DNA of 64,000 nt from Hyalella azteca (Eukaryota; Arthropoda; Malacostraca; Amphipoda; Hyalellidae). Below are positions 1 through 10,900 of the stretch, piece after piece. Numbering within the stretch: the stretch's first letter is position 1; each line of letters starts with the position of its first letter. Location: NCBI RefSeq assembly GCF_000764305.2, contig NW_025937535.1:40486-104485 (forward strand), given 5' to 3'. The position numbers and the translations under genes are program-made. The notes below the pieces were generated by a model, which ran no database searches, was not told where the DNA came from, and saw only the letters and a list, made by a program, of their open reading frames with translations.

Positions 1-514
1 AAAAAAAATTAGAAAATAAAAAATCATGTAAACCTCATAATTTTAGAGAAATTAAATAAGCGAATAATTCAATCAGTTTCTTCCGGTATAAGCCCCATAT
101 TAAGATTCATGTCTAGAATGTTCTTTCGATATTCCTCCGCCTCCCTAACCCTTCACCCCCTTCCTCTCCCTGCCAACTCAACGGCTTGAACGTTACCGCC
201 GTCCGCCGGCATATTCGACGTAGGCCGCGGTAGAGGAGCGACCAGTTGCCTGCCGCAGCTTTTGCCGACCGAGGCCTCGCGCTATTCGTTGCAGATGAGG
301 CCATATCGTCGCTAGACTGCTTGGACGCGAGGTAAAGTCGGCAACAACGGCCTAGATTTGCGCGTTTGCGAACGTCTCTGCGGCGAACGGCCGCAATGAC
401 TGCGAGAATTTCGAACTGGGGAGTTTAGATCTTCTGTGAACAAATTTTATATGTTTAATCATAGAGAACTCGAGTTAATTATAAATGCTAAAAGATAGAA
501 ACATTAAACAAGTC

Positions 515-575
515 ACGAAAAGGAAAAGAATCGGCGACAGGCCACATCAGGCCTACACTGCAGCGCCGAGATCAA
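515..575 (+). mobile_element. SINE-like 3' tail fragment
   Basis: The sequence CAAGTCACGAAAAG is followed by TCGGCGACAGGCC, GGCCTA and CGCCGA, the same tail seen at 9580-9650, 42478-42550, 59046 and, on the minus strand, 59788-59827 and 61873-61909. TCGGCG (531-536) can pair with CGCCGA (564-569), and AGGCC with GGCCT inside it. No tRNA-like head is visible here. Confidence 0.55.
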
Positions 576-734
576 TATGTTATAAGAAAACTACTCCTAC
601 ACCACAGCAATCAACCCCCACAACAAGATAAACAACTCCTAGTTATAGTAATCACGGATACCAAAGTAATTACCCTCAAAACTATGGAAATCAAATGTTA
701 CAACATGCAAATCGGCCCGTTTAACGCGGTAATC

Positions 735-850
735 AACGCGTACACAACGGTAATCCAGCCCTACACCATGGTAATTCAGCCCTACACTACGGTAATCCAG
801 CCCTACACCATGGTAATCCAGCCCTACACCATGGTAATCAACCCATTCAC
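735..850. repeat. 21-bp minisatellite
   Basis: About five tandem units of the form GGTAATCCAGCCCTACACCAT, with small substitutions. It happens to stay open in one frame but has no other coding sign. Confidence 0.75.
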
Positions 851-988
851 CGCAGTTATCTGCCCCACAAATGCTCCTAGTAATAAATTCTAATACTTGA
901 ATACTTGGTTATCATCTTCTAGTCTTCTGTTAACAACCTTAGTCTACTACTAAAGTACTTTCTTCTAGCGGTGCTAGCATTTAAATAT

Positions 989-1196
989 AGGCTGTTAGAA
1001 CTGTCGCCGATTCTTAACATCTCAGAACATTCACAGCGTATTGCGGGTCTCGAACGTACAACTCACTACTCCGATTTTGCTGTCCTTAACCGCCCGGCCT
1101 CCTCGCCGATTCTAACCAGAAACTGTCGCAGGTAGCTGAGATCGGACCCGAACCACTCTGCACTAATCCAAGGACTCTGAACTGTAACCACTGGCC
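989..1196 (-). mobile_element. tRNA-derived SINE, minus strand
   Basis: Read on the minus strand it starts with a box-A-like CCAGTGGTTACAGTTCAG, has a decayed box B (GGTTCGGGTCC), then AATCGGCGAGGAGGCCGGGC, and ends with AAGAATCGGCGACAG. The same order occurs on the plus strand at 58433-58552 and 60400-60606. It lies just beyond the 3' end of the downstream paralogue. Confidence 0.75.
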
Positions 1197-1243
1197 ACCC
1201 TGCCTTATGCAAGCATCAACCCCGAGCCAACCTCAAACCATTC

Positions 1244-1470
1244 TTTTCAGCCCTTAAACCAAAGGTACAAAACTTCCAGACCAAGGCCAATAACCCCTGT
1301 TTCTGGGTCACTGAAGCTTCGTTTTCACCCCCTAAACCAAAGGTATCAACCTCCCTACCAAGGCCAACAACCCCTGTTTCTGGGTCAGTAAAGCTTCGTT
1401 TTCAGCCCCTAAACCAAAGGTATCAACCTCCAGACCAAGGCCAACAACCCCTGTTTCTGGGTCACTAAAG
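1244..1470. repeat. ~77-bp repeat overlapping the stop codon of paralogue B
   Basis: Nearly three tandem units containing CCCCTAAACCAAAGGTA and CCCCTGTTTCTGGGTCA. The last unit, at about 1463-1475, includes the TAG stop codon of the minus-strand gene, so the array is a reiteration of its 3' end and 3' UTR. Confidence 0.75.
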
Positions 1471-1836
1471 CTTCGTTTCGAACACACGTGCCATCTCCTC
1501 AGGACCTAACCAGCTTTCCAGCAGCATCCACGTGTCCCCAGCCTTCAAGGGGGACGGACATGGCTTCTTCTTCCTCATTATGTTGTACTTGAAGCAAAAG
1601 TGATGTTCCTTCGTCATGTGGTCGTTGCACATTTTATCACAACTAGCATAGAACCAACGTCCATCATCATCAAGATCCTCCAGGGCAATTTGCGTGATGT
1701 GCGTGACGGTGTGGGAACCCTGCTGGTAGGATACGGCGCGTAGCATCCTGCCGTCTGTTCCGAGCAGCAGCGCAGACCCGTGCGTGTGTAGGTCTAATTT
1801 TTGTAGAGTAGTGTACGTTTTACGGGTCACCAGCAA
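1465..1836 (-). CDS. Paralogue B exon 7 (terminal)
   Basis: The acceptor CCCACAG lies just above 1836. The frame begins LLVTRKTY, carries KLDLHTHGSALLLG and DGRWFY, then a Cys/His-rich tail (CNDHMTKEHHFCFKYN), and stops with TAG at 1465-1467. It is the second copy of the part encoded by the first third of exon 4. Confidence 0.8.
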   Translation of the reverse strand: MLVTRKTYTTLQKLDLHTHGSALLLGTDGRMLRAVSYQQGSHTVTHITQIALEDLDDDGRWFYASCDKMCNDHMTKEHHFCFKYNIMRKKKPCPSPLKAGDTWMLLESWLGPEEMARVFETKL

Positions 1837-4800
1837 CTGTGGGCAGAGTTACGTCATCTTACTAAAGAAATAGTTTAAGAACCACTTTGCATAAATTTCT
1901 AAATACCTTTTGAGTATCTAAAACCTTTGCGGTGATGAATGAAATTTCTCTAAATTGATGAAAATAATTCAACCATAGACGAACTCGTTCGATACCTTTC
2001 CACTGTCCGATAATCTAAGAGTTCATGTAGAAACCACATCATTTACTAAAGTGTGAATCATCCGCTTCTTTCACAACATTATATTCCCGTAACAATAAAT
2101 TTGTACCATTCTCTGCCAGACTATCTTACGTTGTAGGTTGTCAGTCCCAATATCTTAGTTACAAGTTAGTTAGTTGGTTATCATTACCTGGGTTCTTATT
2201 TCATCTTTCTGAGTGCGCCCGATGTTCAAACAATAGATATTTGGTCCGAATCGCTCCAAGACCTCTTCCCAGTCCAGATAGAACGACACGTTGCCGAACA
2301 TATTGTGCCTTCGGACTGGCCACATGCCCTGGCACCATAACACCTGAACGAAGGTCAAGAAAGCTGTGGTCAGTCGAAAGCAGCTTAAAAATAAATCTAG
2401 TAATGACAAACGAATGACCTACGTTTACGACTATTGCAAGATTAATAGTTGGCTAATGTCTGGGCAGCACTCGTTGATAACGAGTTAAATTAGTTTACTC
2501 GAGCAGTGTCAACGTAAACCAGTAGGTACAGGCGGCAAACTTGTCCCAGCCCGTATAGGGCTTCATCGTGGGAGAACAGTCGGATAGATGATTGATCATA
2601 GAAATTTAATGTCTATCTGCTAGAAATTTCAAGGAGGTTTGACCAAAATTAATAACTCCCATGCAGATATTCCTGTGCCAACCCATATTTCAATCTGATA
2701 GTTGACATCTTTGCAAAGAAGCATCGTTGGAGCATCCAAATGTCATGCAAATTGGGCACACGCAAAGTGGTGCCTCCTAGGAGTCGACAAAGTTTTTTCC
2801 AACTTGAAATTTCCACCAGGTTTCACTTCCGCGTGTGCTCTGTGTTTTTCAATTCAAACGAAATCATAATCTAGCTGCAATGAAAGCGCTTTTGTTTTAA
2901 ACAAGTTAAGGGATTTTCACATCTGCCTGATTTTAGTTATATGGTATGCTATTCGTTTATCAACCAACCTTGATATCTGCCACTTCCTTTTTTCTATTGG
3001 AGGCAATAGTGGAAGATGGAAGATGTTCTTCTGTTATGATCTCTATGGCGTCCTCGAGGTGTACGCACCGGCTTAGTCTCTCCAGGGGAAGGTACTGAGG
3101 ACACGGCAGCAGACTAGCATCTGGTGGAAAGGCTTAATAAATCCTGTCCTCAATCTGCTTTAATTTCACAGGATGTGAGAAACACTCTGATGGACTCTTA
3201 TAGCTTGAGATGTTAGCGAGTTATTAAATTAATGATATCATCCTTTAGATTCATGAAAATACATAGAAATATATAATTTACGTAAGGGATATTGTTCAAA
3301 AATGAAAATTCAGTCAAAATTAAATATAATTTTATGGACATGTATTGAACATGTAACCGCACGCGTTTTTCAAGCTACTAATCCCAAACACTATCACTCA
3401 CCAATATCAGTTAATCCTAAAACATCAGGTTTACCAACATCTTCATTCATCTCAGTGACCAGGTAAAGCTTAGGGCTGACTTCCGGGTTGTTCCAAACAC
3501 TCCAACTGTCAGGGCGGATAACTGCTGATCCCATCTCCTCCGAGTCCAAATCATCGACCAAGCGCATGCTCGAAGGTGGGAAACTTACACCAAAAATCTC
3601 AACACCTTTCGTCAAGACTTCATTGAGGACAGAAATAGAACTGAATCCAATTATTATTCTCGACAAGACCACTTTGCATGAGGTGATACTGTCTTCCATG
3701 ATGAACTGATTGCTCCGCACCAGCTCCTCCCTCAATTCTCCCACTTCACCATCGTTAAAGAGGTTGTCCACGAACTTGATGACTATCCGTTTACTGAAGT
3801 CCAATTCTTCTTCATCTTCTTCGCACATTTGAAACGAATCACTTGATATCGCGTCGCTGTATATGCTTTCTTGATCACTGTCCGTTTGAGTGCTTTCATC
3901 TTCCTCGCTCATTTGAAACGAAGCACTTGATATAGCGTCGCTGTGTACGCTTACTTCATCACTGTCCTCCGTTTCAATGTTCCCTTCTATAGCTCCCGTT
4001 GCTACTGAGGAATCGTTGACTAGCGGTTTACTGTCTTTAGGTTGGGGTTTGCTTCTACTTGTTCCGCGGTGGCCAATACCGAGTTTTGTGAGACTTCCTA
4101 AGAGATTTTTATCATGGGACTCCGGCAGTTTTTTGGTCTGAAGCAGAGAGTGAAGATTGGCAGCATCAGTAGAAGTTTCTGCGCATTTAGGTTGCGATAC
4201 TTCCTCATCTTGTTGCCCATCGTTAAACCGGTTAGGTCTGGGGAGGTGAGGAGAGTGTTCAATACTATCATCGTAGAACCAACGTCCGTCTCCGTGGAGA
4301 TCCTCCAAGGCGATTTGTGTGAAGTGAGTGACTGTGTGAGTTGCCTGCTGGTAGGAGACAGCGTTCAGGATCCTGCCGTGTTGTCCAAGCAGCAACGCAG
4401 AACCGTGCGTGTGTAGGTCTAATTTCATCAGACTGGTATACGTCCTCCGGGTTACCAGTACCTTTAGAGAGTGTAAAAAGTAAGAATTCAGTAAGAGACT
4501 ATCATATACGTATGTGATAAGTACTTCTTATTATCCTTTCCCTGAGCTGAAAGCTTATTCAATCCGTGCTTGAGCACGCCCATTGTGCATGTCACAAGTT
4601 AAGTTACATTCAGGCCCCTAAGTGAATAAAGAATAATTACAATACTAACAAATTAGGAGGCGCTTAATATAAGATTAGCATACAGTACATTGTTGACCGT
4701 ATCTAAATTACAAAGAAATGCTTTACCTGTGTCCATATTTCGTTCATATGAGTGCGGGTTCTGCTAATGATGTAAATGTTGGGCCCAAAGAGTTGCCAGA

Positions 4801-6331
4801 CCTTTTCCCAGTCCAGATAATGCATCGCTTTGCTGATCATGTTGCACTCTTCTGTCTGCCACATCGCCTGAGTCCAGAGTACCTGAAAAAAATGTTCTTG
4901 TACGATTAAATATCTGGAAGAAAAAAATTGCTAGCCCCGTGCTACTCAGAGTTGTACCTAACTAAACCTGCTCCTTGTAGGAGTACAGGCGCATCGGCAT
5001 CCGCTATTTCAATGGTGCACTCAGTGCAAGTAAGTGAACTTTTCTACCTCCGACGTTCCTATCAGTTCATTGCTTCACTTGGTGCTAATTGAGAGATCCT
5101 ACCTTCAAACCTGCCAGTTCAGGTGTCTTGACATTCGGAAGAACTTGGCGTGGAGAATTGGCCACTTTTATGTTTGTTGTGGACCTTCCTTGATGCTCGC
5201 ATCGGCATAGTCTCTTGAGGGGCAGGTACTGGGGACATGGCAGAAGACTGATACCTGTTGGAATTGATGTTGATACATGATAAAATTCGTACAAAACTTC
5301 TAATGGCGGAAAATGAACTAAATAGAATAATGCACAAACTGATGTCGTGAAGACATGAATTATACATTGATCTCTACGCAGAATTTTCAATGAATTGGAC
5401 GATTGTCGAACAATCTATGAATGTTTACAAGGGTATTCAATGCAAATACAGTTCAAAATGAATTTTCTACATATCTAAATTTCAAAAATGGCAAAACGTG
5501 GTTGGGCGTTACTTTTTCATTCTCACCTCTTCGACCATCAGCTAGTCCCTGAACGTCATCTTCGTTAGTAGAGTCGTCCTCATCTGAGACCGTTTCACGA
5601 TGTGGGCCCCGAATTTTAATTGCCCCAACACCACAGTTCCTGCTTCTCGTGCCAGCTGGTACCCAAGCCTTCGTGTCTACTTCTTCCACCAAACTTATAC
5701 TGGAGGGCGGGAAGCGAACTTTGTAAATCTGAAGACCGCTCTTCAAGACTTCTTTAAGGACTGAACTCGAACAGAAGCCGATTATTATTCTCGACAAGAC
5801 CACCCTACACGAGGTGATACTCTCTTTTGAGATAAACAGATTACTCCGCACGAGCTCCTCCCTGACGTCTGCCACTTCGTCATAGCTGAAGAGGTAGTCC
5901 ACAAACTTAAGAACTACTCGCTTATTGAAGGATACTTCCGGGACAACTTGCCCGGAAACTTTAAGCGAGTTTGTTGACATCGTGTCCTTAGGGGTTGTTT
6001 CTTTCTCTGGAGTTCACTGCAGGGGAAATCTTGATAGCATGAGATGGCTATGCAAATTCGTGTTTCCGACGTTAGTCTATTTCGATGGTTGCGTTTAACA
6101 TTATGTTTTTTCTTTTTGACTTTAGAAGATTAGTCATCAGTTTTTATCTAGAGAATTGATCGTAGTTCCGATATCATTAAACATGATCGCTTGACATTAG
6201 GTTGTGCCAAGTTCATTCTCATTGGTTCTCATAGTTGCTTTATTCTCGTCTAGGGGGCTGAAAGATTGTGCAGTATCGTCGGTATTTGTACCATTCATCC
6301 GAGAGCTTCTGTATGTATACGTTTTCGGCAT
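1465..6331 (-). CDS. Paralogue B of an unrecognised two-module gene
   Basis: I do not recognise the family. Seven coding exons, 5980-5527, 5254-5103, 4882-4727, 4461-3402, 3120-2969, 2343-2188 and 1836-1465, join in phase (phases 1,0,0,1,0,0) to 834 codons from the ATG at 5980. Exon lengths 152, 156, 152 and 156 match paralogue A apart from exon 2 (146 there). Exon 4 fuses the end of module one with the start of module two. The N-terminus is uncertain: an ATG at 6331 opens a frame starting MPKT, as in paralogue A, but it stops at 6197 and I see no good donor. So there is either an unseen 5' exon or decay of the N-terminus. No signal peptide or membrane segment is seen. Confidence 0.7.
2188..2343 (-). 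CDS. Paralogue B exon 6
   Basis: 156 bp, phase 0 at both ends, with CAG acceptor and GTAATG donor. It encodes VLWCQGMW, then FGNVSFYLDWEEV, RFGPNIY and EIRTQ, the same part as exon 3. Confidence 0.8.
2969..3120 (-). CDS. Paralogue B exon 5
   Basis: 152 bp entering in phase 1. The CCACCAG acceptor and GTTGGT donor flank a frame carrying LLPCPQYLPLERLSRCVHLE. It is homologous to exon 2. Confidence 0.8.
3402..4461 (-). CDS. Paralogue B exon 4 (fusion of module 1 end and module 2 start)
   Basis: 1,060 bp. The first part, VLVTRRTYTSL to DGRWFY, repeats exon 7. An acidic serine-rich linker follows, with two copies of a block containing SIYSDAISSDSFQM. The last part, KRIVIKFVDNLF to FPPSSMRL, repeats exon 1. 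It ends LGLTDIG at a GTGAGT donor in phase 1. Confidence 0.8.
4727..4882 (-). CDS. Paralogue B exon 3
   Basis: 156 bp, phase 0, with TTTTTCAG acceptor and GTAAAG donor. It encodes VLWTQAMW, YLDWEKV, LFGPNIY and EIWTQ. Confidence 0.8.
5103..5254 (-). CDS. Paralogue B exon 2
   Basis: 152 bp entering in phase 1 after CCAACAG and leaving at GTAGGA. It encodes LLPCPQYLPLKRLCRCEHQG and ends TPELAGLK. Confidence 0.8.
5527..5980 (-). CDS. Paralogue B exon 1
   Basis: It opens at the ATG at 5980 (MSTNSLKVSGQVVP) and carries KRVVLKFVDYLF, REELVRSN, SCRVVLSRIIIGF and FPPSSISLVEE, then ends at a GTGAGA donor in phase 1. A plausible acceptor (CCTGCAG) lies about 38 bp upstream of the ATG, but reading on from it in this frame starts with TGA, so ATG 5980 may be the true start or the 5' exon join differs. 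Confidence 0.7.
6197..6331 (-). pseudogene. Possible N-terminal remnant of paralogue B
   Basis: The minus-strand frame MPKTYTYRSS to NENELGTT resembles the first residues of paralogue A (MPKTRIYRRS to NENEQFGG), then stops. It is either a first exon whose donor I cannot see or a piece cut off from the gene by decay. Confidence 0.45.
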
Positions 6332-6429
6332 ATTATTATTTTTCAGATTTCGTGCAGTGATTCGGTTGTAGCAAAGGCAGAAGATGGGTAATAACACTTG
6401 CATGTGATGTTGTAAATAATCAGTGTATA

Positions 6430-6830
6430 GTGGCAGATCTACACTGTAGACACCAACACTGCACAGTGCATGCGAACAATCTACACTGTAAACACCAACA
6501 CTGCACAGTGCACGCGAACAATCTACACTGTAAACACCAACACTGCACAGTGCACGCGAACAATCTACACTGTAAACACCAACACTGCACAGTGCACAGC
6601 CAGCGCGCTTTGTTTGCTCTATTATCTCTTATCTCGACGCAGCTGACCAGCCGTTATCTCCCAGCTGCTAATGCAACCCTGGTGACCTGCAACGTCAACA
6701 CCATCAACGGCAACACCATAAACGTCAACACCATCAACGTCAACACCATCAACGTCAACACCATCAACGTCAACGTCATCAACGTCATCACCATCAACGT
6801 CATCACCATCCAAACAAGGCACTTTTTAAA
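6430..6830. repeat. Two adjacent minisatellites (42 bp and 15 bp)
   Basis: 6430-6600 has four units of about 42 bp containing CTACACTGTAAACACCAAC and ACTGCACAGTGCA. 6690-6812 has about eight units of AACGTCAACACCATC. Both give long open frames that are only repeat translations. They lie between the two paralogues. Confidence 0.85.
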
Positions 6831-6849
6831 CCACTTTCAGACCACTTAA

Positions 6850-7511
6850 AACAAGTTACATTTTACCGCTCCTGACAGAACATAAGCAACACTTTCAAAT
6901 CCTCAAGCCACAGGAACCAAAGTCCTCCCAGTAGATCCTTTATCCCTTGAGGGACTCGGTTGTTGGCGTGAAACTTACCAACCCCTCCGACCCTTACATT
7001 CACTTTAAATACTTATTTTCAACACTTGTAAATATAGCCAAAACTCAACAGAAACCCTACTCCCACAATAGTTAGCATTTCCCTTTATCAAACCATCCCG
7101 CTTTATTAACACACACACATCCGTACACGTTCCACTGGACATCTTCTCATTACCTCGACAGAACCAATATACTGTCACTTTTTCTTGGTATATAAAGACT
7201 GAAAGACTTCCAAGTCTCTGTTACGGTGTTACAGACCGCTTCGAGGCCACCTCATTGAAATTTAACGGTATACTCACGCTTTATTTAAGATTCAAGAAAT
7301 ATTAAAGGAACATAGAACATGAACAAACACCACGAACCATATTAATAACCTGAAGAAATGTATGATTCCTTGTGTGATATATATGTACTTTCATCTATAG
7401 ACTATAAGGCCTTGCAGGTGTCCAGTAGCTTTGTTACATCGAAGTCGGTTTCTGATGTATAGAGACGACAGGTAAGATTTGGCGACGACGCTCCTCTCAG
7501 AGAGTATGACA
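6850..7511. other. Spacer between paralogues
   Basis: This is the 3' flank of paralogue A. Apart from short chance frames I see no exon, RNA gene or clear repeat. Confidence 0.5.
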
Positions 7512-7907
7512 CTAAATCGTTACCATGGGCTGGGAATGTTGTGATTCTAACACGTGTTCCATCTCTTCGGGACTTAGCATGCTTTCCAGCAGCATTGTTG
7601 CTTCTTCCGCCTTCAGTGGGTAAGGACACGGCTTCTTATTTTTCTTCAAGATAGTGTGCTTGAAGCAAATGTGGTGTTCCTTCGTCATGTGGTCATTACA
7701 CATGATATCGGTACCAGCGTAGAACCAACGTCCATCGTCATCCAGATCCTCCAGGGCAATTTGCGTGATGTGCGTGGCGATGTGGGATGTCTTCTGATAG
7801 GATACGGCGCGTAGCATCCTGCCGTCTCGTCCGAGAAGCAGCGCAGACCCGTGCTTGTGTAGGTCTAACTTCTGCAAACTGGGGTACGTCTTATTTGTCA
7901 CCAACAC
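7512..7907 (-). CDS. Paralogue A exon 7 (terminal)
   Basis: Begins VLVTNKTYPSLQKLDLHKHG after a CTACAG acceptor, carries DGRWFY and CNDHMTKEHHICFKH, and stops at 7512. The tail SPEEMEHVLE matches SPEEMARVFE-type sequence in paralogue B. Confidence 0.8.
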   Translation of the reverse strand: MLVTNKTYPSLQKLDLHKHGSALLLGRDGRMLRAVSYQKTSHIATHITQIALEDLDDDGRWFYAGTDIMCNDHMTKEHHICFKHTILKKNKKPCPYPLKAEEATMLLESMLSPEEMEHVLESQHSQPMVTI

Positions 7908-10900
7908 CTGTAGACAGAGTTAAGTATTCATGTGAGATATTGCAATAGACTTATACCCCAACTGTGATTCAATTGGGTGGACCCTTACATTAGTTCGACC
8001 AACCCTTTAATAGCACAGGGCCCAGATGGCATACATCCCAGACTGTTGAGAGAAGCAAGCAACGAGTTATCTAAAGGTGCTTATACACTGGGTTAGTATT
8101 CGCTCCGAGTACTCGCGGTGAGTCCAGTTTTGCTGGCTGAGAACCTATACACGTACGATGAGAGGGTTTGGTTAACAGTCCGCACTCCGCAGGCGCCAGT
8201 GCGTCGTTGGGAGCTGTCGAGTGAGGTGTGCGCGTGGTGGCATATGGAACATTCCGATAATGACGCGTTTGAGGAAGCAGTTGGTGGCATAGTTGCTAAT
8301 CTTGCTGAGTAGGTGATAAACTTTGTAGATCAGCATGGAGTGTGGTTGAGAGACTTAATAAGATTTCGTTCAAGTTTCAAAACACTTCTATCTCAATTAG
8401 TTGTTGATGGAATCTTCATCGTAACGAACATTCCACAGTGGATCGTATTTTCGAAATATCCATAAGAACAGTTAAATATCATCTGAATTCCTCTTGACCT
8501 TCTTAGAACCGTTGTCGTTGGGACAAGACAAAGTTCATAACATTAGAAACAATTGTCCTAAGCAATATACGAAGCGGCACAAATATACACGCTACGGCTT
8601 CCGCAGCCCTACTGCCAATACTAGACCGCAAATTAACAACCTTTGAACTGTTTCAGATACAAACGCATCTGTTACTCGGATCTGAAGAATAAATCATCAC
8701 AATGCTTAGAGTGCGAATCCTCGCAGCTAACACTAGCGCCTAGCATAAGCACCTTTAGATGCTGCGTCTAGTGTCAGAGTACATGACCAAGTCTTTCGCT
8801 ACCAGTAACTCTTCTAATGTACGCCAATCGATGTTGGAGAGACATGTAACGCAACCTATTGACCACGAAGACTTCATTAGAGGTCATGCTGAATATTTCA
8901 ATCACAATAAGCTGAAGCAAGAAGATGATGTCAATCGAGTCAATCCAAAGAACGAAGCTGTTTAACAGCTAAATTTGCGGCCAACGGCTGCGCTCCTCTC
9001 CACCAGCATATTATTTCCTTGATAGCACTAAATTACAATTTATTGCCAGACTAACTTAAGATTCAAGTTTTCAAAGCCAACATCTTAGTTAGAAGCCTTC
9101 ATTACCTGGGTTCTTATTTCTTCTTTCTGAGTGAGCGCGGTCCTCAAGATGTAAATGTTGGGTCCGAAGCGCTGGAAGACCTCTTCCCAGTCCCGGTAGA
9201 ACGACACGTTGCCGAACATGTTGTGCCTGCGGAATGACCACATGCCCTGGCACCAGAACACCTGTAAGTTATGGTGTTCATTGATATTTTAATCGCTAAA
9301 TTTATCTAATCAAACTGAAAAATTTTTACAACGTAATGACAGAAGAAATAAATCGAGTCTGCCATGACATTATACTTAAAATCAATTTGTCACGGACGGA
9401 TAACATTCATAACCAGCAATGGTTGAATTTATGGCAATAAATAATTGTTTTCAGATATCAGCCCCTAGACACAAGTTCCCACTGACTCGTGTCCACGTGA
9501 GTCATTGGGTGCGGGAAAGCTAACAAGTTTGAATTCTTGTATCCGGTCAAATGACAAGATTTTAGATCTTCTATGAACAAGTCACGAAAAGTTCAAGATT
9601 CGGCGACAGGCCACATCAGGCCTACTCTTTAGCGCCGACATTACTATGTTATGTTATGTCGTCGAAGCTTTGACAATGTACGAAGCTGATCAGCTAGTTT
9701 CACGTAATTTATTTGGCTGAGGCTGGATCTTCATAATTAAATAGGGATAGATCCTATAGTCCACATAACTTTCAACATATCTGCCTTTTAAATAGTACAA
9801 AGGGGCTTGAAAACTTTCTGCCGAGGTGCCTTCATAATTACTAACGGCACATGTGCCTGAGGTTTCAACCGGCTCTCTATATATAGGGCCGACCTTAGTT
9901 GAGCTACGCAGTGTACTTTTCTAGTCAATAGACATTTGAATCTTTTTGAAATAGTTTTTACCATGCCAGCTCAGAAAACCCATTTTCGTATATGAAACTT
10001 TGAGTTATAATGTTTACTTCTACTGTGAACCTACCTTGGTATCTACTAATTCACGTTTGCTTTCAATTTTAAGCTCAAACGATGGAAGATATTTTTTCCT
10101 GATGATCTCCACTGCCTCTTCGAGGTGAACGCACCGGCTTAATTTCTCCAGAGGCAGGTACTGAGGGCACGGCAGAAGACGAGCGTCTGATGGATGTGAG
10201 TGTTAATTCCAGTCGTTAAAAGAGTTGAGGAGTTCATTGCACTTGTGAAATTATTTAATTAACTCGTGCGATTCTTAACTCAGCTAAGATTGCATCCATA
10301 AAATCTATAACTATTCTAATTTTGTGTTTTAGGCTTACAGCTCCTGACGCTATTTCTTTTTCGTTGAAAATAAACAGATGATTCCTCATTTGGAGTCAGT
10401 GTCTTCTCATAAGGCACTTTTTATATATGAGGTAGCCTCGGCATATACACTGAACTAGTTGATGGGGCTCACTCTCACTCACCAATATCAGTTAGTCCCA
10501 AAACATCAAGTTCACCAGCGTCGTCATCAATCTCGGTGACACTGTAGAACCTGGGGCTGCCCTCCGTGTCGTTCCAAACACCCCAGCTATCAGGGCGGAG
10601 AATAGCTGGTCCCATGTCATCTGGGTCGCCCTCATCGATCAAGCGCATGCTCGAAGGTGGGAAATGTACATCAAAAATTTCAAGACCTTTCGTCAAGACT
10701 TCATTGCGGACGGAAATAGAATTGAATCCAACTATTATTCTCGACAAGACCATTATGCACGATGTGATACTGTCTTCCATGATGAACGGATTACTTCGCA
10801 CCAGCTCCTCCCTCAAGTCTGCTACTCCACCACTGCTGAAAAGGTAGTCTACGAACTTGATAACTATCCGTTTGTTGAAGTCCAATTCTTCTTTAGCATC

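Larger units (their letters stand above)
1..988. other. Intergenic, no gene seen
   Basis: No convincing exon is visible. The stretch holds a SINE-like tail near 515-575 and a 21-bp minisatellite near 740-850. Short open frames here are translations of repeats or chance. Confidence 0.6.

Noticed and set aside
684..893. 69-codon frame with PYTTVIQ repeats
   Set aside because: Translation of a 21-bp minisatellite, no splice context.
6430..6849. 139-codon plus-strand frame
   Set aside because: It is a translation of two minisatellites; unit lengths divisible by three keep it open.
8118..8965. Two small plus-strand genes
   Set aside because: They lie in an intron of the opposite gene, lack recognisable features and have no conserved partner in paralogue B.
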